Counted from the stretch's first letter, positions 35,639 through 45,203 are shown. The stretch is DNA of 54,608 nucleotides from Chloroflexota bacterium (GCA_023489485.1 JAMDCU010000067.1:1-54608), one strand, 5' to 3'. Translations and numbers: made by a program. The notes: a model not told the origin generated them from the letters alone.

Positions 35639-36681
35639 TTGGCTTTCCGCAAACGACCCAACGCCGCGGCTGCTTCCATCAGCCTCTGCCAAGTGATCCT
35701 CTCGCGCCACAGAAAATAGCCCCCCATGACAGTTATGGGCACATAAATGACGAGGTACAGCATGATGCTATACCCTAGCGCTGTCCCCTTATCTACGGCA
35801 AAAACTGAGAGGGTGAGAATGGTCAGATAGTGAAAGACACCAATCCGGCCGGGGGAGGAGGGCACCGCTACTCCCACCTGGAGAACGACGAGCAGGAGGA
35901 GGGCGGCCAAGGCGTTCAGATCCATGCCCATTGCGCCAAAGACTAGGTAGTTGGTGGAGATTCCCAGAATCCAGATGAGGAGAGACCAGAAGACCAGTAG
36001 GATGACCAGCCGAGGCGTGCGCAGGATCTGCAGACTTTCCAGGCCTTGGCGGGCCTTTTGGAGCAGCCAGTCGATCCAAGAAGGTGGTGTGAACCGTCCG
36101 AAACGTTCGAGAGTTCGGAGAACAAATCCGTTCACCCAGGCCAATAGCAAAAAGACCGGGAGTAGAATGAGAATGCTAACACCGGTAGCTTTGGCCGGCC
36201 CCGCGAGCCAATCTGGGAGAGCCATTTGAGAGAGGAGAAGGCTAACGGAGAACATTAGGAAGACTAGGTCGGCCACCTTTTCTATCGCTATTGTGCCGAG
36301 AGCATACATCTTGCTCCCCGTCTCCGCCTCACCAATTAGGAAGGCTCGCGCCAACTCACCAAGGCGCGCGGGAGCAAAGGAATTGAGCAAGACTCCAATG
36401 GAGAGAATGGAGTAGGAACGCGCCAGAGATGGCGGCTGCTGCAATGAAAAAAGCATTTTCCAACGCGCGGCTTTAGCCAGGCTGGTCAAGACGAAGCTTG
36501 CGACTGCAAAGACCAGCCAGACCGGGCTCACCTGTCTCAAGGAATTCGCGACGTCTCCAACCTGCACGTCTCGCAGGGCCAAGGCAATGAAAATCAGGCT
36601 GAAAATAGCGCCGATGAAAACTTGACGAGTGTCTATGAGTGACGAGCTGGGTGCCGCTCTCCTCTCAACGCCCAAAGTCAT
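35635..36681 (-). CDS. UPF0104-family (YbhN/AglD-like) membrane protein
   Basis: About eight helices with the clearer family signature of the two copies here: LTSLAKAARWKMLF, SIGVLLNSFAPARLGELARA, TIAIEKVADLVFLMFSVSLL and VAVPSSPGRIGVFHYLTILT. The family is related to the flippase part of lysylphosphatidylglycerol synthase and often sits in glycan loci, so a role in handling polyprenyl-linked sugars is likely but unproven. ATG 36681 is preceded by CCGAGG. It overlaps the GT2 start by four bases. Only 96 bases separate it from the lipoprotein gene. Confidence 0.85.
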   Translation of the reverse strand: MTLGVERRAAPSSSLIDTRQVFIGAIFSLIFIALALRDVQVGDVANSLRQVSPVWLVFAVASFVLTSLAKAARWKMLFSLQQPPSLARSYSILSIGVLLNSFAPARLGELARAFLIGEAETGSKMYALGTIAIEKVADLVFLMFSVSLLLSQMALPDWLAGPAKATGVSILILLPVFLLLAWVNGFVLRTLERFGRFTPPSWIDWLLQKARQGLESLQILRTPRLVILLVFWSLLIWILGISTNYLVFGAMGMDLNALAALLLLVVLQVGVAVPSSPGRIGVFHYLTILTLSVFAVDKGTALGYSIMLYLVIYVPITVMGGYFLWRERITWQRLMEAAAALGRLRKAK

Positions 36682-36777
36682 GACCTCGGCCGCCTGTGCT
36701 GCTGGATCTTTCCTATCTATTGCGATGTGAGCTCCTCACTGGTATCCATTGAATCCCTGATCTGGCACCGCCAGCAT

Positions 36778-37434
36778 CTATGGATAGGGCGAAGGCTGCT
36801 CGGGAGGCATGCGCCATTCAAATGTCCTTATTTCGCTTGGTCGGGAAACGTCCGCCTGTGGTGTACATTGGTCACCTTGCAGTGTTCCGCGACGCACCAA
36901 GATGCGCCACTGATACCACCCATAATCCATAGGAGGTTTTACAATTTCAAAAGTCTTGGACTGGGTGCAACCAAAGTCACCTGGGTCTGTGCCTTGCCTC
37001 GATAGCTGTATCTCGAAATACTCATCCGGCGCGAGCGGCCGGTCAAATGTCCACGTGAGGATAACGGGAGAGCGATAACCATATGAGGCGTGCGCGCCGG
37101 GCAGGTTGAGTTGCGGCGGCTCCATCAAGACGATGGGTGCGTTTGTAGAAGTCGGCTGGAGAGCTCTCGTGGGAGTCGTTGTCGCTGATGGAAAAGGCGG
37201 AAGCGAAGTGGGTGTTGAGAGTGAATTGGTCGCCGGAACTGTAACCGCAGTCGACGGAATGGGATTCGTAGTCGCGAGCGGCGCAAACGTTGCCGTATCA
37301 GTAGGAACAGCAGCCGGCGCTGAGGTTTGCGTGGGCGAAGGAGCAGGAGAGCAAGCGACGGCTATGGCTGACCATCCAAAAACCGCCAAAAACAGACATG
37401 TTTTCAGAATCCAGGCCGAGTCGACATAAATCAA
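36778..37434 (-). CDS. Putative lipoprotein with Pro/Thr linker and FnIII-like domain
   Basis: Signal peptide ending in lipobox AIAVAC (WILKTCLFLAVFGWSAIAVAC region), then about 80 residues of Thr/Pro/Ser/Ala-rich linker typical of surface lipoproteins in Chloroflexota. A C-terminal domain of about 100 residues follows (VILTWTFDRPLAPDEYFEIQ; YGWYQWRILVRRG), which looks like a fibronectin III-type sandwich. It would be anchored to the outer face of the membrane. The start chosen is TTG 37434 with GGCGGAG three bases upstream; the frame to 37524 adds a non-signal leader. The function is unknown, perhaps binding of the nascent glycan, given its place between the ligase and flippase-like genes. 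Confidence 0.7.
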   Translation of the reverse strand: MIYVDSAWILKTCLFLAVFGWSAIAVACSPAPSPTQTSAPAAVPTDTATFAPLATTNPIPSTAVTVPATNSLSTPTSLPPFPSATTTPTRALQPTSTNAPIVLMEPPQLNLPGAHASYGYRSPVILTWTFDRPLAPDEYFEIQLSRQGTDPGDFGCTQSKTFEIVKPPMDYGWYQWRILVRRGTLQGDQCTPQADVSRPSEIRTFEWRMPPEQPSPYP

Positions 37435-37568
37435 GCTCCGCCGTTCTAGATGCCTAACGGAGGCGCGCGCGCGATTTTGGGGGCAGTGGACTTGGGGTGA
37501 GAGCGGCATTTCGGATACCTCCATTCGAATTTGGGGCGCGAGCGCCGTGTTCGCGGCTGGATGGTTGT

Positions 37569-39077
37569 TCAGGAAAATTGCTGACCCGACTGTTCACATA
37601 GAGGTTTTGGGCGGGGCTGCTGTAGCGACCAGAGTCCGCCGGCGAGGCCCAACATGATCCAGAAGAGAATGCCCGGCTTGGCTCCGAGCGTGATTGCGTC
37701 CGTGAGGCCAAAGATCTGATGCGCCAATACACCCAACCCCACGGCAAGCGCAACGGTACGAGTATAGGCAGAAGCGCCTGTAATGGCAAGTTTGCAGACT
37801 ATGTAGGCGAAGGCACTGAGGAGGGCGATGTAAGCGACCAATCCGGGCAGACCGAGGTCGACGGCAACCTGGAGGTAGATGTCGTGGGCGTGGGTGAGCT
37901 GGAAATCAGGCCCAACTCTAGAATAGGGATAAAGCAGCTTGGTAACCGGATCAAACATATTCAACCCAAGCCCAGTGAATGGGAAATCCCGGATCGCGTA
38001 GGTGGCATGCTCCCATACTTCCTGTCTACCAGAGAGATCAAGGGTGCCAATTGAACCGCCGGTCATTGTTGAGCCCACTTGATTCGGTATGCCCATACCG
38101 CGGGTTAGCGCGAAAATGAGAAACATCCCTAGACCCGCCGTGGCCAGCATGGCCGTCACGCGGAAACGCCACGAATAGACTGCAAGAAATGCCGCGATGG
38201 ATAGGGCAACTCCAAACATCGCGCTGCGCGATTGCGTTATAAGGAGGACGACAGACGTGAATACCACAATAAACGAGAGACTGGTCCGGCCCAAGAGGAA
38301 GCCGACACGCGAATGCTCGTCCGGACGCGTTAAATCAACGCGATGCGTCAATGACTCTGCCAAGAGGACAAGAGAGAACGGGATGACCCAAGCAAGACTC
38401 CCGCCGACCTCATTGGGCTGAATCCAGCCATGAGCGGTTCCCGGGATATTGGTAATGAGGCGGGGCAGTCTCAAATATAGCTCGCTCGGCAAAATCTTCC
38501 CAGAAGCGATCCACTGTGTGCCAAGCAGCCCTACGATGGCAATGAGGGCCCCGAGGACGACGATGGCTATGGATAGGAACATGACATCCCATTCTGATTG
38601 AACCCGGTTAAGAACCGCATAGAAGACAGAGACTCCGAAAAGCACTCCGGAGAACTTTGGCAAACTGGCGTTCGGGTCGGCTGACGCGAGAAGGCTCACT
38701 ATGAGCATCACGAGAAGGAACACAATCGGCCAGTCAAAAGGGGTGGGCTTGGTCAGGCGTCCCTTCGATCGCCAACGCAGCATCCAGAGGACCGGGATCG
38801 CGGCAAAGACCGGCACGAATGCTGGCCGCGGAAAGAGGAAGAGCGGACTGAGGAATAGGAGGATCCAGAGCTCATTTGTGGCCACCCAGTCTGAGAGCCG
38901 GATTAGAGGCAACGAGCCGCCGTGCGCTTTTGCTGGAGCAAGAGACTGGGCCTGCAGGATGGCTGCCCCGGCGACAACAATGCCGCCCAGAACCGCGACG
39001 AGAAGCCCCGCAACGGCCCAATTTTCCAAGACCTCGACCGCCACGAGAGTCGAGAGAACCCATAGTATGACGGGCAT
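37569..39077 (-). CDS. O-antigen ligase/polymerase-like protein (Wzy_C family)
   Basis: Polytopic protein of about twelve helices. The large external loop before the last helices holds GRQEVWEHATYAIRDFPFTG and GLGLNMF, then THAHDIYLQVAVDLGLPGL, which are the Wzy_C/WaaL signature residues (Arg, and the HAH/HNxxL-like motif). It would polymerise repeat units or attach glycan to a final acceptor outside the membrane. ATG start at 39077, 42 bases after the Wzz/Wzc-like stop, without a clear ribosome site. It is one of two such proteins in the window. Confidence 0.88.
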   Translation of the reverse strand: MPVILWVLSTLVAVEVLENWAVAGLLVAVLGGIVVAGAAILQAQSLAPAKAHGGSLPLIRLSDWVATNELWILLFLSPLFLFPRPAFVPVFAAIPVLWMLRWRSKGRLTKPTPFDWPIVFLLVMLIVSLLASADPNASLPKFSGVLFGVSVFYAVLNRVQSEWDVMFLSIAIVVLGALIAIVGLLGTQWIASGKILPSELYLRLPRLITNIPGTAHGWIQPNEVGGSLAWVIPFSLVLLAESLTHRVDLTRPDEHSRVGFLLGRTSLSFIVVFTSVVLLITQSRSAMFGVALSIAAFLAVYSWRFRVTAMLATAGLGMFLIFALTRGMGIPNQVGSTMTGGSIGTLDLSGRQEVWEHATYAIRDFPFTGLGLNMFDPVTKLLYPYSRVGPDFQLTHAHDIYLQVAVDLGLPGLVAYIALLSAFAYIVCKLAITGASAYTRTVALAVGLGVLAHQIFGLTDAITLGAKPGILFWIMLGLAGGLWSLQQPRPKPLCEQSGQQFS

Positions 39078-39119
39078 CAGGGTGGGGGTGCAGGCGGGGC
39101 GTAGATGAGATGACGCGTC

Positions 39120-41219
39120 TCAGGAAGTTGAGCCATCTCGAGATTGTAGACGGGTCTCGGTTCTCCGAGAGAAGATCATTTTCGAGAGTTGAGCCGGACC
39201 AATCCACTTTGCCCTCTGACTCGCCAGGACAATGGCGAAGATGTTTGGGTTCAGGTCATGGATTTGGCTGGTCGCACGCATGGCCGTTTCGCGAGCGGTA
39301 AGGCCGGGCGATATCAGGAGAAGCACCTGCTCTGCCGCCTTGGCCAGAGGAAGCGCGTCTGCGGAAGCGGCTAAAGGAGCACCGACAAATATCACTATGT
39401 CCGCATTGTCTCTCAGCCTTTCGACGACGGAAGGCAGTCGACGCGAGAGGGTGGCGGGAGTCACGTCGTCTGATGCTGCGCCGCTCGTCACAACTGCCAA
39501 GCCCTCCACGGCAGTCCTCTGCAGACAACGCTCCAGACCCTGATCCTGCTCTCCAATCAAGTTGCCCCAACCGCTCACGTTGGAGAGGCCAAACAACCGG
39601 TGCAATGAAGGTGAAGCTTGGCTCGTGTCCACCAGAATAACCGATCGCCCCGATTGAGCCACTACTGTTCCCAGGCTTGCGGCAAATGAACCGGCTCTCC
39701 CGTCCAAGTCAGGACTAGCAACCAACAGAGTCTTCTTGGCTTGGTCTTTCGAACCCAGAAAGAGCCGAGCCCAGAGGCTGTAGTATGAAGACCGCGGACC
39801 GGACGGGCCGATTTCGCCCCGAGGACTTGGGTCCATCTCGAGTTCAAAGACAGGCACTTTTAGGCGCTCGGACACTTCTTTGACTGACTGGAAGTTTGGG
39901 TCCATAAAGCCATTGGTGAACGCAATCCCCACAGCGAGGATAAATCCAATTGCAGCCGCCAGCAGCGCATTGGTTGTCTTCTTGGGCCCGATCGGCGCAT
40001 CCGGGACGACAGCGGAGCCGGCGAGACGGACAATAGTACCCGTCGCATCTTGGCTAGCCTGCACCTCTTCGAGTTTGCTTGCCATTGTCTTGTAGGTGGA
40101 CCAGGCCAGATCACGCGCGGAGGTAAGCTCTTGTTTCTTGGCCGTCTGCTGCTCCAGGTCCTTTTGCAGAGCCAGCAGTTGGGATTGCAGCGAGGGGTCG
40201 GCCAGCTGAGTGTCGATCTGCTTTTTTCGGGCGTCGAGGCTGGCGATCAATGCATTCAGCTCTTGGCGAACATCGGAGTCGGAAGCCTCGGTAAGCGAGG
40301 CGGATGAAACCTGAAATTGGACGGCTGATGCAGCCGGATTGGATATCAAGGGGCTGGAGCCGGACAATGCCTGCGCCGGATTCGACGCCCCGGACGACGA
40401 GTCGTGCATGATGGGCGATGAGAACGAGAGAGCCGCGGCGTTGGCTCGAATGAGGAGTAGTGCGAGCCGGTTGCCTGCGTCCATCGAGGGAGCAGTGTTA
40501 TTGTCGACGACGGCTTGAAGCGCTTTGCTATCCTGCAAAAGGCGATCGAGGTTGCGGCTCGCGGCATAAAGATCGGCCAAGGTGTTTTGACGCGAGTCAA
40601 TCTCGCGGGTGAGTGCGTCGACCCGATTCTGGCCGACGAATTGAGCCAGAGCCTCCTCCGCGGTCTGATAGTTCTGCCAAGCCTGGCCCGCCTGGGTCTG
40701 GATCTGGTCCAGACCGGTTGGTGTTTCGGTGTACAGTTCATTTACGCGCGCGGCAAAGTTACTGGCCCAGGCATCGGCGATTTTTGCCGCTTTCTGTGGA
40801 TCGCGGTTTTGGACTTGGATGCGGATAAGATCGCCGTCCGCTGATACCTTTACCATGCCGATGAGACTAGTAACCTGGCGCTCGTCTACGGAAAGAGTTG
40901 GGCCCAGCTCTGTGGCAACTGTGGAAGCAAGGTCGGCCGTATGGGCAATCGCGATCAATGCCTTTTGCCGGCCGGTGACGTCTAGCCCCTGAGTCAACTG
41001 CGCTTCTGAAAGGGTCCGGTAATCCGGAGACAGGCTGATCTGCGAGAAGGATTTTACAGAAGCGATATCTGCCTTAGCCTCGTAGACCGGCGGGAGGGTC
41101 AAGCTAAACAGCCAACCTCCGGCGCCGGCGAGCGCCGGCAACAGGAGGATGAGCCACAGCCAGCTTCGAACAATGTCCAGGTACTTGGTCAGATCAATTT
41201 CAATTTCGTCCGTCGGCAT
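39120..41219 (-). CDS. Wzz/Wzc-like chain-length protein with degenerate kinase domain
   Basis: Membrane co-polymerase. An N-terminal Wzz domain with helix LWLILLLPALAGAGGWLFSL is followed by a long periplasm-like coiled-coil region (about 150-430), and a second helix, LLAAAIGFILAVGIAF, lies near 440. From about residue 495 comes a BY-kinase-like fold that has lost its key residues. The Walker A position reads SPDLDGRAGSF, without the invariant GKS/T lysine. The A' motif is VILVDTS, with one of the two acidic residues gone. Walker B is DIVIFVGAP, where the usual Asp is missing. The tail has no tyrosine cluster. It probably regulates length structurally, not by phosphorylation. ATG 41219 with GAGAGG upstream. 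Confidence 0.87.
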   Translation of the reverse strand: MPTDEIEIDLTKYLDIVRSWLWLILLLPALAGAGGWLFSLTLPPVYEAKADIASVKSFSQISLSPDYRTLSEAQLTQGLDVTGRQKALIAIAHTADLASTVATELGPTLSVDERQVTSLIGMVKVSADGDLIRIQVQNRDPQKAAKIADAWASNFAARVNELYTETPTGLDQIQTQAGQAWQNYQTAEEALAQFVGQNRVDALTREIDSRQNTLADLYAASRNLDRLLQDSKALQAVVDNNTAPSMDAGNRLALLLIRANAAALSFSSPIMHDSSSGASNPAQALSGSSPLISNPAASAVQFQVSSASLTEASDSDVRQELNALIASLDARKKQIDTQLADPSLQSQLLALQKDLEQQTAKKQELTSARDLAWSTYKTMASKLEEVQASQDATGTIVRLAGSAVVPDAPIGPKKTTNALLAAAIGFILAVGIAFTNGFMDPNFQSVKEVSERLKVPVFELEMDPSPRGEIGPSGPRSSYYSLWARLFLGSKDQAKKTLLVASPDLDGRAGSFAASLGTVVAQSGRSVILVDTSQASPSLHRLFGLSNVSGWGNLIGEQDQGLERCLQRTAVEGLAVVTSGAASDDVTPATLSRRLPSVVERLRDNADIVIFVGAPLAASADALPLAKAAEQVLLLISPGLTARETAMRATSQIHDLNPNIFAIVLASQRAKWIGPAQLSKMIFSRRTETRLQSRDGSTS

Positions 41220-41481
41220 GTTCCTCTCCGCTCACAGTTGATCGCCCTTGCGCGCAAGGCCTCGTCGGACGGTCATGTACGAGACATGCCCGCCCGCTCC
41301 GCTCCATTCGTTCATCCCCGATGTCAACCTGATTCCTTTTAGATTCCGAGAGCAGCCGGGCAGGGACTAGTATCCAGGGCCGCATCAATAGAATCGTCGC
41401 ATTGCTCCCGATGGACGCTGCGCGTTTGACCAGAGTACGTATCACTCTTCACATCGGAGGCTATGCGAGAGGTTGATGGCT
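41220..41481. promoter_or_regulatory. Intergenic region upstream of the Wzz/Wzc-like gene
   Basis: Contains a perfect 14-base palindrome, CCTTGCGCGCAAGG (41246-41259), 27-40 bases before the ATG at 41219, and a weaker CATGT/ACATG inverted repeat (41273-41287). Both could be regulator sites. A TTGACA (41327-41322, minus) lacks a matching -10. No gene is seen here. Confidence 0.35.
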
Positions 41482-42537
41482 TCATCGAAGGCCTATAAGC
41501 TCTCTCCCGCCCCCATTCATTAGGGATTTCTGAGCCTGCTCGAGGATTCGCACCACCTTGACTCCCACGCGCGCCGTACTACAGGAAACCTGGTCCCGGC
41601 GGCTGCACCTCACGCACCGGGCCTGGGGATCCTGAATGCATCCGACAAAAGCTCTGCATTCGAGGTGGAGCGGCTCCTCCCACCGCACCGGAACGACCGT
41701 CTCCGGTCCATGGCGGTACGATAGATAAAACTCCTGAGGCGTATCCGAATAAGGTGGTACTTCAACCCCTTTGTCGTAAAGGACAACCTTGGTGTCCGCA
41801 ATATCATCGTAGACGAGCATCTTTTTGCTGCCGACGACCGTAATCCGACGAGTTTTCACCGGATCGAGCCAAGATACCCGCAAGCTAGCAAGGATATCCC
41901 CCGGGAACCGGAGGGTCAGATACGCAACCTCATGAATGCCGGTCCTCTTTTGCACATAGGCCTCCCCCTGTGCACTCACTTCACACGGGTCCGTCCCTAG
42001 GATATGCAGAAGGATGGAGATGTCGTGAGGAGCCAAATCCCACATCACGTTGATGTCCGGCTGGAACAACCCGAGGTTTACCCGCGTTGCGTTGATGTAA
42101 TAGATCTGTCCCAGCTCGCCGGACGCAATCAGATCTCGCACTCTATTGACGGCGGGGTTGTACTGGAAAGTGTGACCTACCATTGCGACAAGGCCATAGT
42201 TGTCCGCCGCGTCCGTAATGTCGAGAGCCTGTGCCACCGTTGCGGCGAGCGGTTTTTCGACCAGGATGTGCTTACCGGCGGCGAGGGCTTGCATAGCCAG
42301 TTGATGATGCGTAGAGACCGGCGTCGCGATGGCAACCGCCTCCACATCGGACGCCAAGACCTCTTGATAATCGCGTGTCGCGGCGACGCCTGGGTACAAT
42401 TCTTGCATATGGGCGAGCCGATCCGTACGGAAATCCGCTACCCAACGAAGGTCTGCGCTCGGCAATTCGTGAAAGTTGCGCGCCAGCTTGGGCCCCCAGT
42501 AACCGCAACCGATCACGCCGATCTTTGTCTTGTGCAT
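41482..42537 (-). CDS. Gfo/Idh/MocA-family NAD(P)-dependent sugar oxidoreductase
   Basis: Cytosolic Rossmann enzyme: dinucleotide loop GVIGCGYWGPKLARNF (6-21), then VAIATPVSTHHQLAMQAL, and the family's HILVEKPLA with catalytic Lys at about 95. WDLAPHDISILLHILG supplies the His region, and the C-terminal sheet has TLRFPGDILASLRVSWLDP. It resembles nucleotide-sugar 3-dehydrogenases (WbpB-like) used to make amino or keto sugars, but substrate is unproven. One oddity: the segment at about 308-325 (CVRCSRRDQVSCS) is Cys/Arg-rich where the family usually has a short PxSDG turn. ATG 42537 with GGAGG five bases upstream. No aminotransferase or acetyltransferase partner is in the window. Confidence 0.85.
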   Translation of the reverse strand: MHKTKIGVIGCGYWGPKLARNFHELPSADLRWVADFRTDRLAHMQELYPGVAATRDYQEVLASDVEAVAIATPVSTHHQLAMQALAAGKHILVEKPLAATVAQALDITDAADNYGLVAMVGHTFQYNPAVNRVRDLIASGELGQIYYINATRVNLGLFQPDINVMWDLAPHDISILLHILGTDPCEVSAQGEAYVQKRTGIHEVAYLTLRFPGDILASLRVSWLDPVKTRRITVVGSKKMLVYDDIADTKVVLYDKGVEVPPYSDTPQEFYLSYRHGPETVVPVRWEEPLHLECRAFVGCIQDPQARCVRCSRRDQVSCSTARVGVKVVRILEQAQKSLMNGGGRELIGLR

Positions 42538-42564
42538 TTGGGCCTCCGAGTGCGTTGAGAGAAT

Positions 42565-44058
42565 CTATCCGGCCCCGCGTCCTGAGAAAACGGCGAGTGG
42601 GGTCTTGACGAGAATCTGGATATCCAGCCAGATGGATTGGCGTTCGATGTACTCTAGATCCATCCGGACCATTTCATCGAAGCTGACGCGGTTACGTCCC
42701 TGAACCTGCCAGAGACCCGTGATTCCGGGGATGGCTTGGAAACGACGCCTGTGCCAATCCTTGTAGAGGTCGGCTTCATATGGAATAGGCGGACGCGGGC
42801 CGACCAAGCTCATTTCGCCGCGCAACACATTGAGAAGCTGCGGCAGCTCATCGAGACTGGTCTTGCGAATGAACTTGCCGACCCGGGTGACACGCGGATC
42901 TTGCTCAATCTTCAAGCTCGCGCGTTGATCCGCCATACCAATATTCTCTTGGATGAGCCGAGTCACGTGGAGCTTGTGAAGAGTAGGGTCCGAGTCCGTA
43001 CGCATTGAGCGGAACTTGCACATGGTAAAGAGCCGACCGTCCTCACCGATGCGTTCTTGCTTGAACAAGACAGGCCCTGGGGAATCCAGCTTGATGAGAA
43101 GCGCGACGAGTCCCAAGATCGGAGAAAGGACGATGAGACCACCGGTGGCAGCCACGGTATCGAATGCCCGCTTGAGAAAACGGCGCCAGCCATGGATGCC
43201 AGGCCGGCCCAGGTCGATGACGGGAATGCCGCCAAACCCATCGAGAGTGGCATTAGGAAAGGAAAGGGCAAACAGGTCGGGAATGATATGCACGTGCACG
43301 GAGAGGTGTTGAAGCTCTTGACAGACTTTAATGAGGCGCTCGTGTGCGCGGAGAGGGAGCGCGACGACGGCGTCCTGGATGCCCCCGGCTTGGACAATCT
43401 CTGCAACCTGGTCGAGCGTCCCGAGGACGGGCCGCCCATCGATCTGCTGGCCGGACTTGCTGGGGTCATCATCGACAAAGCCGATCAGGTCGATATCGGC
43501 CCATGCATATTTCTGGAGCTCTCCGAGGACACTCTTGCCGACGGGGCCCGCGCCGATGATGATGACGGATCGGCGGCGGGCTTGCACTCTACCTCTGCCC
43601 GCCATTCGTACAGCCCATAAGGCTGTTCGACTACCCAGGAGAAGCAGCAGATCGAGCAGGAAAAAGATCAAAAACAGCACACGAGGGGTATCGCGGTACG
43701 TGAAGTACAGAACGCCCGCGAGTGTCATTGTGGAGACACAAACAGCTAGCAAGACGTTCATGAGTTCGGCCTTGAGGGATTCGTTGCGGCGGCCGTCGTA
43801 AATGGAAAAGACGAGGAGGAAAAAGGGCCAGATGACGGCGACCATCACGTAGACCTGGATGGGCACAACGTCGCCGGCGAAGGAATCGGGCCAGCTAATG
43901 AATGGAATCCCAAGCGCGTGAAGGGCGGTGGAAAGGGGTGGCGGAAGATCCCCCAGGCCTGAGCGCAGCCATGTTGCGAGGGCCAGGGAGAGCAGAGTGC
44001 CGATCCAGTCTACACCAGAGAAGAAGAGGATGCGTCGAGCGCTAAACTGTCGCAGCAT
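42565..44058 (-). CDS. Polyprenyl-phosphate sugar transferase (WcaJ/WbaP-like, long form)
   Basis: Initiating phosphoglycosyltransferase. Four N-terminal helices ([20 protein letters not shown] onward) lead to a Rossmann-like CoA-binding-type domain ([33 protein letters not shown]). The catalytic core follows: [77 protein letters not shown] and [13 protein letters not shown]. The Asp-Glu pair in SLDELPQ is catalytic. It attaches the first sugar-phosphate to undecaprenyl phosphate. The start is ATG 44058 with GGGAGCAAGGG upstream, excluding the 47-residue leader of the longer frame. It is the second initiator in the window beside 33988-34548. Confidence 0.92.
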   Translation of the reverse strand: MLRQFSARRILFFSGVDWIGTLLSLALATWLRSGLGDLPPPLSTALHALGIPFISWPDSFAGDVVPIQVYVMVAVIWPFFLLVFSIYDGRRNESLKAELMNVLLAVCVSTMTLAGVLYFTYRDTPRVLFLIFFLLDLLLLLGSRTALWAVRMAGRGRVQARRRSVIIIGAGPVGKSVLGELQKYAWADIDLIGFVDDDPSKSGQQIDGRPVLGTLDQVAEIVQAGGIQDAVVALPLRAHERLIKVCQELQHLSVHVHIIPDLFALSFPNATLDGFGGIPVIDLGRPGIHGWRRFLKRAFDTVAATGGLIVLSPILGLVALLIKLDSPGPVLFKQERIGEDGRLFTMCKFRSMRTDSDPTLHKLHVTRLIQENIGMADQRASLKIEQDPRVTRVGKFIRKTSLDELPQLLNVLRGEMSLVGPRPPIPYEADLYKDWHRRRFQAIPGITGLWQVQGRNRVSFDEMVRMDLEYIERQSIWLDIQILVKTPLAVFSGRGAG

Positions 44059-44087
44059 AGAGACCCTTGCTCCCAGTGAGATCGGGG

Positions 44088-45203
44088 CTAGTCGTGCTTT
44101 GTTTTGAGGTCCCGATAGATCCCTGCGTAGCGGCGGGCAACTTTCTCCCAAGCAAAGTCGGTTTTCATTCTCTTCTGAGCTCGCCAGCTGAGGAAGCACG
44201 CTTGATCTTCATGGTCCAGTACCCATTGGAGCTTATCGGCCAACGAGTGAGTGTTCCCCGTTTCAAAATACATGGCATCATCGCGCATTACTTCACGATT
44301 CTCCTCAATGTCGCTGCAGAGAATGGGTACGCCTAGGGCTGCCGCCTCCAGGAGGACCATGGACATGGCCTCGACTGAAGAGGGGAATACGAGGCACAGA
44401 GCCTCCTTCATGACCCCGAACAGAACTCCTGGGTCTCGAATCAATGGCTGAAAGTGTGTGTTGGGGCCCGCCATTTCCTGCAATTGCCGACTGTAGGCGG
44501 GAACCTGTGTGTGGTCTCCAACGACTAACAGAGAGGTCTCGTGCTCCAGACGATTCGCCGCTTGTATAGCCACGTGGGCGCCCTTGGTGGGCTCAACCCT
44601 ACCCGCCACGAAAACGATGTACCGTTTCGGCGACAAATTGTGCCTTTGCAGCAATACTCTTGCCTGCTCGAGGTCGATAATGGGCTCGCCATCCACTCCG
44701 TTTGGGATATAGGTGACCGGGCGTCCGAACCGGGCGGCAAGATCCCGGCCGTCCTTCGCGGAGACACAAGTGACCACGTTGGATCCCTTCACAAAGGGAA
44801 CATCCATTGCGTGGATGAGTTGCTGCGCCCATGGGCCCCATTTTGCTCTCCTGTACGCGGGTCCATGGCTCGTTGCCACCACTGAAAATCGGGTGCGGAG
44901 AATGGGCAGCACAAAGCTTGCCTCAACATTGTGCAAATGCACCAAGTCGTATCGACCCCGTCCGACAGCGTGGAAGGCAGCGAGCAAGGTCAGGGTGGTC
45001 GAGCGTAGATGCTTGCCCTGCAAGGCAGGCAATCGTATCAGTTCGACCCCGGGGAGGGAAAAACCGCACGGGGTGTATCGTCGGTCGCAATAGACTGTGG
45101 GGGAGATGCCTAGCCCAGGCATCCTAGCTACGAGGGCTTCCACGACGCGCTCGGCTCCGCCGCGTGCAGGAAGACCTTTGATCCCCATGTACGCAACCCT
45201 CAA
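44088..45203 (-). CDS. GT4 glycosyltransferase
   Basis: GT-B enzyme. The N-terminus VAYMGIKGLPARGGAERVVE is the glycine-rich acceptor loop of the RfaB/WcaI-like group. VHLHNVEASFVLPIL, VVATSHGPAYRRAKWG, YIVFVAGRVEPTKGAHVAIQ and SLLVVGDHTQVPAYS follow, and then the donor pocket FPSSVEAMSMVLLEAAALGV. The start chosen is TTG 45203 with GAGG five bases upstream; the frame to 45260 is longer and unlike the family. It is 29 bases from the initiating sugar transferase and 72 bases from the radical SAM gene. Confidence 0.9.
   Translation of the reverse strand: MRVAYMGIKGLPARGGAERVVEALVARMPGLGISPTVYCDRRYTPCGFSLPGVELIRLPALQGKHLRSTTLTLLAAFHAVGRGRYDLVHLHNVEASFVLPILRTRFSVVATSHGPAYRRAKWGPWAQQLIHAMDVPFVKGSNVVTCVSAKDGRDLAARFGRPVTYIPNGVDGEPIIDLEQARVLLQRHNLSPKRYIVFVAGRVEPTKGAHVAIQAANRLEHETSLLVVGDHTQVPAYSRQLQEMAGPNTHFQPLIRDPGVLFGVMKEALCLVFPSSVEAMSMVLLEAAALGVPILCSDIEENREVMRDDAMYFETGNTHSLADKLQWVLDHEDQACFLSWRAQKRMKTDFAWEKVARRYAGIYRDLKTKHD

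Noticed and set aside
41299-41327. Promoter from TTGACA (41327-41322, minus strand) for the Wzz/Wzc-like gene
   Set aside because: At 16-18 bases spacing the -10 position is GC-rich (GAGCGG) and not promoter-like.
43057-43620. Plus-strand open frames across the WcaJ/WbaP-like gene
   Set aside because: They are antisense to conserved sugar-transferase motifs; their composition is that of shadow frames.
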